A stretch of 64,000 bases of DNA from contig OU612070.1 of the NCBI GenBank assembly GCA_914767715.1, positions 19,706,025-19,770,024 of the forward strand, in the 5' to 3' direction. The stretch comes from Membranipora membranacea (lineage: Eukaryota > Bryozoa > Gymnolaemata > Cheilostomatida > Membraniporidae). The translations under genes were made by a program, and so were the position numbers. A model generated the notes under the pieces. The model was given only the letters and a program-made list of their open reading frames with translations. It ran no database searches and was not told the DNA's origin. This document shows positions 36,653 through 48,384 of the stretch, one piece after another. How positions within the stretch are numbered: position 1 is the stretch's first letter; every line of letters begins with the position of its first letter.

Positions 36653-36819
36653 GCTGTGACTGCAGCTTTATGCTACCATCCATTTAAGTGCTGCTAGTGC
36701 TAAAACAACACCAGCAGTATATGATCACAGTTTGTGTGATATTTCTTACCAACTTTTCAACATGTAATACAAATCTATCCTCAACAATACCTGCTACGCA
36801 AGTATCTGCTAGTTGAACT

Positions 36820-36970
36820 GTCGGGAAATTCTATCTTGTCAGGGTAGCCAGCATGGGCTTGGCTTAATAAGTCCCGATATCCAACTTGTTCGGATGAACG
36901 CGTAAAGCCTAACGGCAACCTGCCAGTCGAAAAGTCTGTTTAAATCAAGGCTACCAGCCAGGCATAAAAA
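36820..36970 (+). repeat. dispersed repeat, copy 1 (partner 52594-52709)
   Basis: gtcgggaaattctatcttg at its left and aaggctaccagccaggcata at its right recur in the same order at 52594-52709 with a diverged middle. Confidence 0.6.
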
Positions 36971-37335
36971 TGTTTTGTTTATCAACTATACTATGATTTT
37001 ATTGTGTACTAACTATCTAACTAAAACTAAAACAGAGTTACAAAGATTTAATGTATGAATCAGTAAAAATAATCAGTGCGTTTAGTCTCGTCCGCTAGCA
37101 AACATGAAGTGACAAGTTGTAAAGGGGAAGGGTGAAAGCTTGCTAAAAATAGTTACAGTCGTAGCATTTATAAAGGATTATTAAAAAAGACAAAACATGT
37201 GAAGGAATAGAATGTATGGTTAGAATGTATGAATAGAATGTGTCCTCAGTGCTTTATATATATAACAGTCAAAGACTGAAATTCCCACAGAACTACTGTA
37301 GGTTCAATGCTCATGCTTGTTAATAACCCCTAACA

Positions 37336-37711
37336 TAAGATCACAGAGTAAGGATATACAGAGAGCACACTTCAATGATCGTTATGGTGCCTGCGGTTTT
37401 TGATTAACAGGGGGAAAATTGTGCACAGCTGGATGCCGAAAACTCATTATCTCTATAATATTATGTTATAATGTCATTTTTCTTGCAGACATCTCTACCT
37501 ATTCATTCTGTATTTATCCTAAAGACTTATTTCCAACTTTGTTGGAATGTCCAACCTTATACACCATATTATTTTCATTTTTTGCTAGGATACATGGGCT
37601 ATGAGCTATCTGCATTTGTAAAATGGGTTTTATTATATAGATTTACGTGTGACAATTGATAAACTTCTGGTCATAAAAATAAAATCTGTATATCCTTACT
37701 CTGTGATAAGA
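37336..37711. mobile_element. MITE with 23-bp inverted repeats (37341-37706)
   Basis: tcacagagtaaggatatacag at the left end is mirrored at the right end. Direct repeats taaga (37336-37340 and 37707-37711) flank it. 366 bp, non-coding. Superfamily unknown. Confidence 0.65.
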
Positions 37712-38893
37712 TAAGATAGAACAGCTGGTATTACATCACCTTTTGTTTACTGGGCAAGCGGTCACTGACAATCAATCTTTCATTGCAACATTCAAACCTC
37801 TAGCATGAATCATACTTGAATAATACTTTATAACGCTTTGACAAACAGTATAAACCAACTGTGGATTTTCCCAATTGGAACTTTTCTTATAGCCTATTGA
37901 CTTGTTAAATTAATTGCACAATCTGATGAATCTCAACAAACGTATACTCATTGAAAGGGATAAGGAACTTGTCAAAAGTTAAATGATGCAATATTTCACA
38001 ATTTATTATTCACTTCAATCGAAGGAAACTTCAGTGTCATGTAGACTACTTCCTGAAAATTGTATGCCCATCAACCGAACTCCCAATTTAGTATTGCTCA
38101 AGGCCTGATAAAACCCCACTGTGCCATAAATAATAACCTCAGTTTCATAGTAATCATTTGCTGCTGTCCAGAAATTCTTCTGATCTCCGCAATCACAAGA
38201 GGAGATTGGAAATTCAGATCATAAGATTAGCACAAATATGATGGGTGGCATTTGTAATCAACTGTGGGACCTATTGCATGTATAACAGATGTGTTTTTTT
38301 CCATTAAACTGCAAAGAAGAACAGATAACACAAGCAAGAGAATAGCTAAATTGTCAAAGGACAACAGAGAGCACTGTCCCAACTTAACCGACTAAAGACA
38401 CCAGACACCGCCTTTTGAGAGTGGTTGCCACTCGCTGTCAACTGTAGACCAACAAATGGTCTGTCAGAGTTCAGAATGAAACCCTGTCACCACTCCTTTT
38501 ATGATACAAATTAATAAGGTAGTTCAATTTTGTAGTTATATAAGTTAACAGTTAAACTCTATTGCATAGCAGAGACCTCAAACTAAAATAACCAAAAAAC
38601 CAAATAAAAGCTTTGATGATGGATGAGTAGTAAAATTCATCATAATGTGAAACTGACAGGAAATGAGTTGTCTTCTGTTTTTCTGGAGGTAGAAAACTCC
38701 AAATGAGGCTCTGAGATGAAGCCAATAATCATTTTTAGGTCTTTTTATCGAAATTTCCTCAGCACTCAGGCCTCATTGTAAGAACTGCTTTATCGGGAGG
38801 AAATTTGTTTTTACAACAAACTTTGTAAACATGTAGCAATCACTACCGTTTACACCAACATCAAATCCACATTCCTGCAAACATCATTCCTGC

Positions 38894-39100
38894 ATTCTTG
38901 TGATGGGAGATTTTAATCAGCTTCCTTTTAAACTTGATGGATACTACCAAACAGTAAAAACAACATACTACCAGCGCACCTCAACTAGGAATATCAGAAG
39001 AGACAGTACTAAAACAGCTAAAGGGACTTAACTCTTGTAAAGGGCCAGGTCCTGATGGTCTCTCTGAAAATCTGCTGCTATTATCAGATGACATTTTCTT
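38894..39100 (+). mobile_element. LINE remnant (endonuclease and RT scraps)
   Basis: ILVMGDFNQLPF is the endonuclease GDFN motif; about 80 bases later ETVLKQLKGLNSCKGPGPDG is the start of an RT domain (K-GPGPDG). The two are normally several hundred residues apart, so there is a large internal deletion. Confidence 0.7.
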
Positions 39101-40094
39101 ATGTAATCATCATAAAGAAGATCATGTTTTATAATTACCTTAGTGTATAAGAGCAGCCATATTTTCTTCCGAATGTGCAACGATCACTTACACAACATGG
39201 TATTGAAGTATCCTTATTCTCAAATGATTTATTATTAATAAGTGCGACAGTACAAAACTAAAGGTCAATCACATATCATATAAAGACGCAGACCAATAAA
39301 TAACTAGTCAATATTCAACAAATACATTTCTGTACCAGACCCTGGGCCGAAACCATAAAAATTATTAACCAATCATAATCTGGATTAGAAATCCCATAAA
39401 AATATGACACTTGTCAAAACTAATTACCTTTACACCTATTATTGGTAATTATTAGTTTCAAAAAGCAGAGAAAAACAATGAGCTTACAAAAGTCAAAAGC
39501 TAAGACTAAGGGTGAGGCCTAGGTCACCAGACATCATAACACAAAGTACACTGGTTTCTGATTATCTTTTTTTGGTCATAAGTTCCATTGTCATCCACAT
39601 GTTGTCAATTTGAATAGCTGTGGTGATCTGTTTCAGCATGATTATTAGAGACTTGATCTGCTTGTTGTGAGAGCTTTGCTGCTTGTTCGCTGACTTCGAA
39701 TTGATGATATGAGAACCAAGGACTTTAGAGTTATAGATATGAAATAGAATCAGGGCGATAGTGTAGTAGAGTATGCATTGAGATTTAACCCAGCATGCTG
39801 TGCAGACAGGAAATCACCATTAACCCCACATAATCTGTAAAACAAAACAAAGCAAAGTTAGTTTAAATTCAATTATTACAAAGAGCTTTAACTAAGACCC
39901 AACAGAAACATACTTAAACAATTCCGTGTAGGGTTAAAGCTCGAACATCATAGGTTATCATTATTGAAATTTAGCAAAGACTGATAAATAAAAAAAACAA
40001 CTTCACATGATTGGAGAGAAACAAGCCATTCACTGCAGTTCCATGGATCGATCTGAAGCTTTTTAACAAGGCTTTTTAATAAAGGCTGTTCGAG

Positions 40095-40170
40095 CCATGG
40101 AACTACATTAGCACCAAGGACTCTGATGCCGGAGACTCTAGTTCAATTCCAAATGGTGACAGATATTTTG
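40095..40170 (+). mobile_element. weak tRNA-like SINE head
   Basis: ctctagttcaattccaaatg is B-box-like, with a possible A-box about 50 bases upstream. Low support. Confidence 0.3.
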
Positions 40171-40408
40171 ATCATTTTATCTCAGCTCTATCATGGAAAT
40201 GGATGAATATTTTAAAGTCTAGTTAAGAGGTGACAACACAGCTCGATCTAGGCCACCCTCAAAATTCACATGGTGTTTAACACCCCCATTACCCCTTTAG
40301 ATATTCAAAATAGTTGTTTGTTAGAATCGGACACAGTCTCAACGAAAAAACTTACCTAGTATGGCTGTAGTTCAGTCAATCCACAGCTATGCCTGTTTTT
40401 TCTTCCAG

Positions 40409-40647
40409 GATGGGATAATCTCTACACAAGTTTGAGAAATAATAATGCACTAGGTTGGCGATGGACTATTACCCAGCCTCATCTAAACTACAGCTCGCTG
40501 TGGCTGCAAGATGAACCAGGTGTGGGAAGTTATTGTGCTGTGACTGATAGCTCGGAAAGTGGAGAGCTCGGCATGAGGGTCATCAGTAGTAGTTGTAATG
40601 AATTGCATGAGTTTATATATGAGAAGAAAAACTGTATAACTAAATGA
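40409..40647 (+). pseudogene. orphan C-type lectin C-terminal exon (CTL1)
   Basis: After a tcttccag acceptor the exon reads W-D-N-L-Y-T-S-L-R, WRWTITQPHLNYSSLWL, YCAVTDSSESGELGMRV and ends KNCITK-stop. It is the homologue of the terminal exons of CTL2 (44371) and CTL3 (51632). The last conserved cysteine, in FICE of the paralogues, is Tyr here (FIYE), which would break a core disulfide. No signal-peptide, PAN or N-terminal CTLD exon was found upstream, so this is probably a stranded exon. An AATAAA follows near 40,766. Confidence 0.7.
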
Positions 40648-41562
40648 GACAACTTATTGCTGTGCACCCAAAAAACATAAACATGAATGTTTTGATTAAG
40701 GGACATAAACGAAAACACAGTTCTTTTAAAGCTCAATATTTATGTTTAGTATTTTGTTCCACTAAAATAAATATGTGTGTGTATGCTTACTTGTGCAGTG
40801 TTTACAAATCCTGTAATATTTCCATGATGATATAATCCCAACTGTATTTTTAAGAGTGCCATAATTTTCAAAAGCTTTTATTCAAATGTTAACAACTACC
40901 CTATGACTACTTTTTAAACACAATACAATACTGACCTGTTGGCATTAGTAAGCTTTGTCGGATTCGTCTTGACAACATCAATGTGTGCACAACTCTGAAC
41001 TTGTACCATGTTCAAACAAATAATGCCTATGAAAATAGATTATTAGATTTTTGCGCAGTGGAGTATATTGAGTTTTAATTTATCCTCAACATTTATGAAA
41101 AGAAGACACATATTGCAGTGGCAAAAAGCTTAATTTTGGCTAATATCAGCATGTTGCTTGTGTTGGAATAAGGTACAAGAGTCTGCATAGCATTTTTCTT
41201 TCTAGAATATCATGGTTTCCTTTTTTCTTTGTCCCTAGAGTATGATAATGCAGCTTGCATTCAGAGGAGACAACCTTATGGCAGTATTCGAAGCTATCAG
41301 AAATCTGTGATCTGAATTCTAAGATTGTTATAAATTGCTTGCACCGCATAAACAGAAGACATTTGGCATGCAACATTATTGATTTCTGTCATTATGACAT
41401 AAATTTTTAATGAAGATTTTGATATTTAGTTTTCACCCTTTTATAGTGTACTTCAATTAGTTAGTGTAATGATAAGAATTCCTGCAGGCAACAAGAGAAA
41501 AAGGTACAGATAATTTTCTTCATCAGTTGTGAATATTGATTCATGAAGAAAGTGACACAGGG

Positions 41563-41571
41563 TATATATAA
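41563..41571 (+). promoter_or_regulatory. TATA box of CTL2
   Basis: tatatataa within ggtatatataaggc, about 110 bases before the CTL2 start codon. Confidence 0.55.
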
Positions 41572-41679
41572 GGCTCCACATTAGAAGTTTCCTTCATTAC
41601 AGTGAACAAAAAGATTGTTTGAATGTCAGGCTACAGCGGTTACTCATAGTCCCAGTTACACGGATAAAAAAGGAGGAAA

Positions 41680-44602
41680 ATGGGCAACATATACTGTTTG
41701 AGTCTGGTAAGTGTATTTCTAATGTACTTTTTTAAGTTTTGTGCTTCTGTTTGTGTTCAGTATAGGTCTAGGATATTGGCCCAATCACCAGTAGGAGTGC
41801 TAGTGTGTTAAATTGAGGATTTATGCCAAGATCTTCACCTGTCACCAAGACCGTAATAGATTTCTTCAAAATGAAAATACCTATGTTTGTTCAACTTGAT
41901 GGGCAAAGTCTATAGTTTCTGGCAGAGAGTTCCAGCAGAGAAGAATAAGAAGCTGTTCCTATAAAAATATAGAATTTTAAACCTTTTCTAATTGAGAGAT
42001 TATCTGAAACTGCAAACAAGTATGAAAAATATGATAGAAAGCTTTATATAAATTCAGCTTATGTAATTAAAGTGAGGGTGGCTGCAGGAATACAAACTAC
42101 AGCTCCATCCTGAACCCACTTGCAAATTGATAACTCTTTCTAATATTCCGAATAGTGACCTGGTCTGCTTTTCCAATTAATCCACGGAACATTATTTTCA
42201 TTCAGGTCTCACTCATTTTCGCAGTCAGTGATCAAACATTCAGCCGACTACCTTCTCACACACTGCTCGCTGTTGAAAGAACATACACCGATATCTACAG
42301 TCTTATAACATGCAGTGATTTATGCTCCAAGATCCAGATATCGGGGTGTGTGTCATGGAGGTACAGCTCAGCTAATCTCACATGTGAAGTCTCTATGTCT
42401 TCTGCTGTTTCAACAGTCGGCACAGATTTGGGCTCCTCGGTATATCAAGTCACTGGTAAGTAGGCAACATACCATACCCTATATATCCGACTTCTTAATG
42501 TCTCTATGCAGCGAACACTTTTTAAAAATTTCAACCGATAATACCCATCCGCTGAACAATAGAATCAGACCTAACACCCAAAGAAAATCCGCCCGTAAAT
42601 CAGTAATCGACAAATACCGACCCAGCAAATGCACTGTAAAACGGCAGAACAGCTTTTTTGAATTCTATATGAGATTTTTCAACTAGTGCAATATTTTTCC
42701 ATCAATTTTTATGTAAAAATGTCAATTTTGTCAACGTTTTTAAGAGTGATACCGGAAATGTTTAAATAAACAAACATCAAACAAACATCAAACCATAATT
42801 AGGTAGTATTTACGCCTTAATGAGCAGGGTCTAGGAAAATTACTAATACTAGCTGTAATTTTTGCCCAGAAGTGATATTCATCTTGACATAAATACTGCA
42901 TAACTAGCTGCCATACTATACATTGCTTTGATCATTTTGTAGCCTTGAAATATTACTTTTGTTTTTAAATTCTTCATGCCATCTATTTGTGATGCGTCAT
43001 TCGGACAGTGTGTACGTTGCAAATCTAAAAAGTCTCAGCTTGATCATGTCTTTAAATTCAAGGTTTTCACAAAATTCATTACGCTATACATTTTGTTATG
43101 TTTCAATTCGGCAGTTTATACATTGCAAAATCTAAAAAAATTCAGTTTGACAATATTTCAACTGGTCATCTCTTATCATTTTTCACCAGGAATACCTGAT
43201 GGATACTATTACAATCAGTACTCAGGATCTTGTTACAAGAAGGTTTCTTTGATGAAGGATTGGGCGAATCATAGGCATTATTGTAGGGATGAGCTGGGAG
43301 ACTTGGCTGCAGAGTTCCTCACAGAGGAGTCATTCAACTGGCTCAGAATGCTTCACAATCATACAGGAGGTAATTATTAGGTTAGAGATAATTCAACTTC
43401 AAAAAAGCTGTCAATATCGATTTTCAGGTTTAGAGTTTCATCAGGAATGCTTTCTCCTAGCTGGAGATGCAATTCCAGGATAATAGACAGTTTTCTGAGC
43501 TCAAATTTATGCCTCAATTCGGAGTTGTCCTCTCTCCAGTTTGGTACTTTTAACCCACGCCGCATAGGGAAAACCTGCTGAAAGAGGGTTATCTTGAAAA
43601 CCGCTTATGTGAGGATAAAAATGATTTTCGATTCAGAGTCTGCACCACTGAAAACCCTGTGAGACAGGGTTTCCAAATCATAGGAGGCTTGAATGTTGAA
43701 TGTCTTAATTTTAGTGACGAAACTTGTGAAAAATTCTGCCAAATTGTCCGCAAACCAGGCAGAAAATGCTATAATTGACTATCCAAATACTAAAATCATT
43801 TCCTAAACTATGTCCATGTGAGTTTTCAATGTTGCAGATTCTGAATCGAAAATAATTTTTATCCTATTATAAGCGGTTTTCAAGATAACCCTCTTTTCAG
43901 CACGTTTTTCCTATGCGGCGTGGGTTAAAAGTACCAAACTGGAGAGAGGACAACTCCGAATTGAGGCCTAAATCGGAGCTCAGAAAACTGTCTATACCTG
44001 ATAAATAATAACCTTCTCGAGAGGCATGCTCACTTCATTTTCCAATGGCTATAAGAGGGAAAGAACAAAAGTCACACTAGCATGTAACATGATAGGACAG
44101 AACGTTAAGATTAATCACGAATGCAGTTAGAGACAGAACATAATCACCCTCATCACGTTGTAATGCTACTGCTAGAACGGCTGGTATTGATATTATTTGA
44201 GACTATTGTGTCAAACTGTCAGATTTTCTTATGTTGAATCTATTGAACTAGTGACAGTGATGACATATCAGGTTAGGATCTGACAGTCTCAACGAAAACC
44301 TGTTGGAATGGTAGATCAGTCGAGCAAAACCTATGTCTCACCTGATGTCAGCCATGCATGTGTTTTATAGATTGGAATGATCTTGCTTGAGAAACGATGG
44401 GGGAAATGGTTGGATATGGACTATTTCTAAGTCTTCTCTGGACTACAGTTCACTGTGGCTGTCAGGGGAACCATATGGGGGAACCTGGTGTGCAGTCACT
44501 GATAGCTCTGGAAGTGATCGGTTTGGCATGAGGGTCCCCAATAGTGACTGTCATCAATTAAAAGGGTTTATATGTGAGAAGAGAAACTGTATAAAAAACT
44601 AG
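41680..44602 (+). pseudogene. PAN plus C-type lectin secreted protein, CTL2 (frameshifted last exon)
   Basis: Exons: 41680-41706 (MGNIYCLSL), 42206-42455, 43190-43369 and 44371-44602. Exon 1 plus the start of exon 2 make a signal peptide of about 17 residues. Exon 2 is a PAN/apple-like module (LLAVERTYTDIYSLITCSDL, then CSKIQISGCVSWRYSS). Exon 3 is the first half of a C-type lectin domain (GYYYNQYSGSCYKKVSLMKD, WANHRHYCRDELGDLAAEFL). Exon 4 is the second half (SLWLSGEPYGGTWCAVTDSS ... GFICEKRNC). Phases fit, but exon 4 lacks 7 bases relative to CTL3 soon after its start, so the normal frame meets TGA after W-N-D-L-A. The rest of the exon is open, so the lesion looks young. The domain has no WND motif and SGEPYGG in place of EPN, so canonical calcium-dependent sugar binding is doubtful. 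Confidence 0.75.
43484..43994. mobile_element. TA-flanked MITE, copy 2 (43486-43992)
   Basis: The same element as at 20964-21465 but inverted: identical termini (gacagttttctgagct), TA on both sides, 507 bp. It occupies the intron between CTL2 exons 3 and 4. Confidence 0.8.
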
Positions 44603-47600
44603 AGTGCAATTTCTCACGATGCATTTAAATTATAACACATGAATGTTTCAATACAACAGCACAAAATGAAAACTATTGCAAATTATTTACGCAAATTCGC
44701 CTAACTGAAAAATTCAAATGGCTTCAACCGAACCCTCCCTTTGCCGCAGACATAATTATCAACCTGCTAGGTGCTCTTTGGCACACTAAATTCACTTTCA
44801 GTTATCGTCTTATGTGCCTCCGTTACCGTCCTGCAAGTCACATTCAAGACTGCAACAGTGATACTAGTATCAGATACATTTACATTATATCCTTGCAACA
44901 AAATGCAGAAGCATACCTTTACAATTTAGCACAAATTCATATCTTGAATGCATTTACGTATCATTTATGTGAGAAAATGCAACTTTTTTAATGTTCTGAT
45001 GTGACTAATGGAAGAAACACTATTATTACTCAGTATTGTGTGCAAAGTTTGACAACAGGCTACATCTTTGAAAATTGAAAAAAAATTGAAATACAATGCT
45101 TTTCTGCATAGTAAACTGTATGTCACCCACTCGGTGATCAACATGTCCTTTATTTTACTGTGGCCTCCCCTATTTTCTTGCTTGAGTTTTTCACCCACGT
45201 GGGCATGAAAAAAAGTATGGGACAGTCTGATGCAAGCCTGAAATTCTTTGTTCCTGCTAAGAGATGTATACTCAAATGTTGATAGATAATGTTTAGTGGT
45301 TAAACTAATTTTTTGACAAAAAGTCACCGTTTTATGCTCAATTCAATTCCACTACAATGTATGTGTGTGTGTGTTCTTCATCTTACTTATTGTAGTTTGG
45401 TTTTCAAACCCTGTGAGGCTTCAACAATAATTCTCCGAACATTATTTTGGAGAGTGCTCTACCATTGCGAAGTTTTATATGTGAACGATCCAATATAGCA
45501 ACTACCGCCATCAGACAACTTTTTTCATACGCAATATCATTACTGACCCAAATGTATGTGTTGCCTCAGTAGGAGTTGTCTTGACAACATCAATGTAGGC
45601 ACAAGTCATAACTTTATTCGTCTCCACCTCAAACAAAAAGTGCCTAGGAACATCTAAATCAGTTGTTTGGTCTCATGACAGACCTTAAGACCTATTCTAT
45701 TTAGTCCCCATCCTGTCCAAATGTAGTTCAGTACCAGGTACAATCACATGCAAATTGCATTTCTTTTCTTTCTAACCCCAGCAACTCAGTGGAAAGCAGG
45801 TGGAAGAGTCAGTAAAAATAATTGCATGATTTTTGAGCATGAATGAATATTTCCTTGAGCGGAGCTTACATATTTCCAGCTGGCAGCAGGGGCAGAAAAC
45901 TTACGTATAAGATTTGGAACTTTGTTATTTGGTGGCAACTAAGAGGGCCAGAGTGTATATGACTAAATCAATTTATTTATTCTGCACGCACCATCAACGG
46001 GATGTGAAGAGTCAATATGAAACCAATACTGCCTTGTTTCCCATACATTCTTATTTGTTATTGTAAAGGTCTGGCTACACAAGCCGTATTTTCGATAGGA
46101 TTAGGGAACTTGTCTGGCCTTTTCATAGCTAGGCCTTTTCCTACCAAAAAGAAAAATATTTGGGTCTGGTTTGCCTTCCTAATTATCCAAGTTGGATGAA
46201 TTCAACCAATAACTATTTAGTAATCTACTAATGCGCCTAGCAGCGCCACCTAGCTATCCTATGTGACTGGCAGTAACAAAAGTGAAAATCCTATGGAAAG
46301 TGTAGCCACAGCTGAATATGGTGACATAATCAACAGCACCATTGTCTGGTAAAATTGTTGTGGATGCTTGGTTTGTGGCTGATTTGAGGACCCCTCCCCC
46401 TCAAGATAAGTATCAATATGGATGAAAAATCATAAAGTTCATCACTATACTAAAATGCTTTAGCCACCATAACTTTCCGCAACACATCCTAATGTCAAGT
46501 TGTGTTTCATTGTTAAATTCCAGTTAAATTTAGTCACCTTCAAACATTTGAACTAGTAGTACCAGGCACAATCAGATCCAGACGTGATATCACCACCTCG
46601 CTCTCTGATAACCATTTTGGTTGAAAACTACTTCTGTCGGTGATACTATTATGATTGTGTTGTACTTTATAAGGGGCTTGAAATCCATCATGAATTGTAT
46701 CTATTGTTACCTCATACAACCTGAGTATTTAGAACAATATCCTAATATACTCACCGAGTAGCTAGGAAATGACAATGGCAAAGAAAACTGATTACCTGTT
46801 TACCAAGTGTCTTGGAAACCATATTAAATGAAAGCTTCATTACATACACTTCTCATCCTCATTTCATAGTTAATGGCCTTTGAAATTCTCATTTATAAAA
46901 ATTAAACATCAAGCGTTCTGCAATCTTATTGGAATTTTCTGTGCAAAAAGTCTCAGCTTATGGAAGCAGAAAAATAAATAGTAACTATGAGTGACAAAAT
47001 TTTGGCTGATATGACCATGCAGCATTTTATCCTTTCAACAAAATATTGCTCTACTAGAAAGACCATGCCAGAGAGAGCAAACAGACATAGGGGATTATGA
47101 GAAATGTCTCTGTCATTTAATGATAACTCAACAATTGCCATTATGAGCATTTCCGACTTGTTTCTCTACCCTTTGATTGGTCCTGAGATTCATAGTTATG
47201 CAAGGAGACCGACATTATGTTTTGCTGCGGGGGAGGGGAGGGGGAGACCCCATGCATGTAACGGCTGCATACCTTATGTTTCACAGATAGTTCAATACAA
47301 AGGATGTTAGCTGGAAGCTTGACAGTGTTGGGGTTTTTCTCTTGTTTTGTACCCAAAACAAACAATTAGAGTCATTATCATCCGGGTGGCACATCATTTG
47401 CTTACCAGTTATCATGTATGATACTGGTGTAATGATGACTTCGATAATTGTTAAGCAATATCAACATTTGTGCTCAAGGTGCCACATCTCCTGCGGCAAC
47501 AATCACCTGGCAGTGGCTATAAGCATCGGCACATCATCATCTCTCCATTTAAAAAAATATGGGTTGACGGCGGAAACAATTACTCCTCACTCGATCACTC

Positions 47601-48384
47601 ATTCTGTCTTACCACGGCTACCCTTAATTCTTTGTATGTTTTAGGGTTATAGGCCTTCCATGACACATTTCTGGTACCCCTGGTTGTGTTTCTGTCAAGT
47701 AACAATGTTTCTTTGATAATAGAGGGGGAATATATTATATACTTTGTCATGTCATCTCATTCGAAATGCTTTGCAGGATAACAAATGGAGAACCGTCATT
47801 GGTGAATCCTAGTGTTTGTATACTGGTACCCTGTTGGCTGAAACTGGTCACATGATAGAATTTAATAAGCATACTGTGTATTTTACCACTAATCAATAAA
47901 TTCAAACTGTATCAGTTCTATTTCTAATGTGTTTCCAATGCTTTTTTGAAAACCATTATCGTTAACTTTGCAGCTATGCATATGATGTGATCTGCTACTG
48001 TTTATTGAGGACATGTTTGAAGCTTGGAAATCAAATCACTCAGAGTAATCAACAATTTAAATGAACGGATATTTAGGGAAATGAAATTTATTAGAAATCT
48101 AGGATGTTGAGTGTATTGAATTTCTATCGGACGATTCATTGATACCTAGACACCCATTAAAATGAGGAATAGAGACAGGGTGTTAACTTAAGTTCAAACA
48201 GTCATTGCACTGGTGAGCTATGTTTATCCACAAGATTAATCTCGTAAAAGCCAGGAAGTGACAGAGGAATCTCATTAAACAGACTATAATGGAAAAAAGA
48301 TGCCATATTGCATCACATCAGTTACCATGATTGCATACAACTGATGTAACATCAGAAGCAGAGGGAGTGTTTTCTTAGGCAAAG
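44603..48384. other. spacer between CTL2 and CTL3
   Basis: No gene supported. A possible 240-bp inverted-repeat pair (ggctacaca near 46,074, tgtagcca near 46,305) and a G-rich patch near 47,230 are the only structures noted. Confidence 0.5.

Larger units (their letters stand above)
36653..40408. other. spacer between copy B and the lectin cluster
   Basis: Contains the divergent upstream regions of copy B and the lectin cluster, a MITE, a LINE remnant, a dispersed repeat and a tRNA-like patch, listed separately. No other exon is supported. Confidence 0.55.

Noticed and set aside
40409-40647. CTL1 as a functional lectin gene
   Set aside because: No upstream coding exons found and the final CTLD cysteine is Tyr.
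42315-42686. 123-residue open frame on the plus strand
   Set aside because: It overlaps the CTL2 PAN exon in another frame and runs into the intron; no homology.
46072-46310. MITE bounded by ggctacaca and tgtagcca
   Set aside because: Only about 8-9 matching terminal bases and no convincing target duplication.
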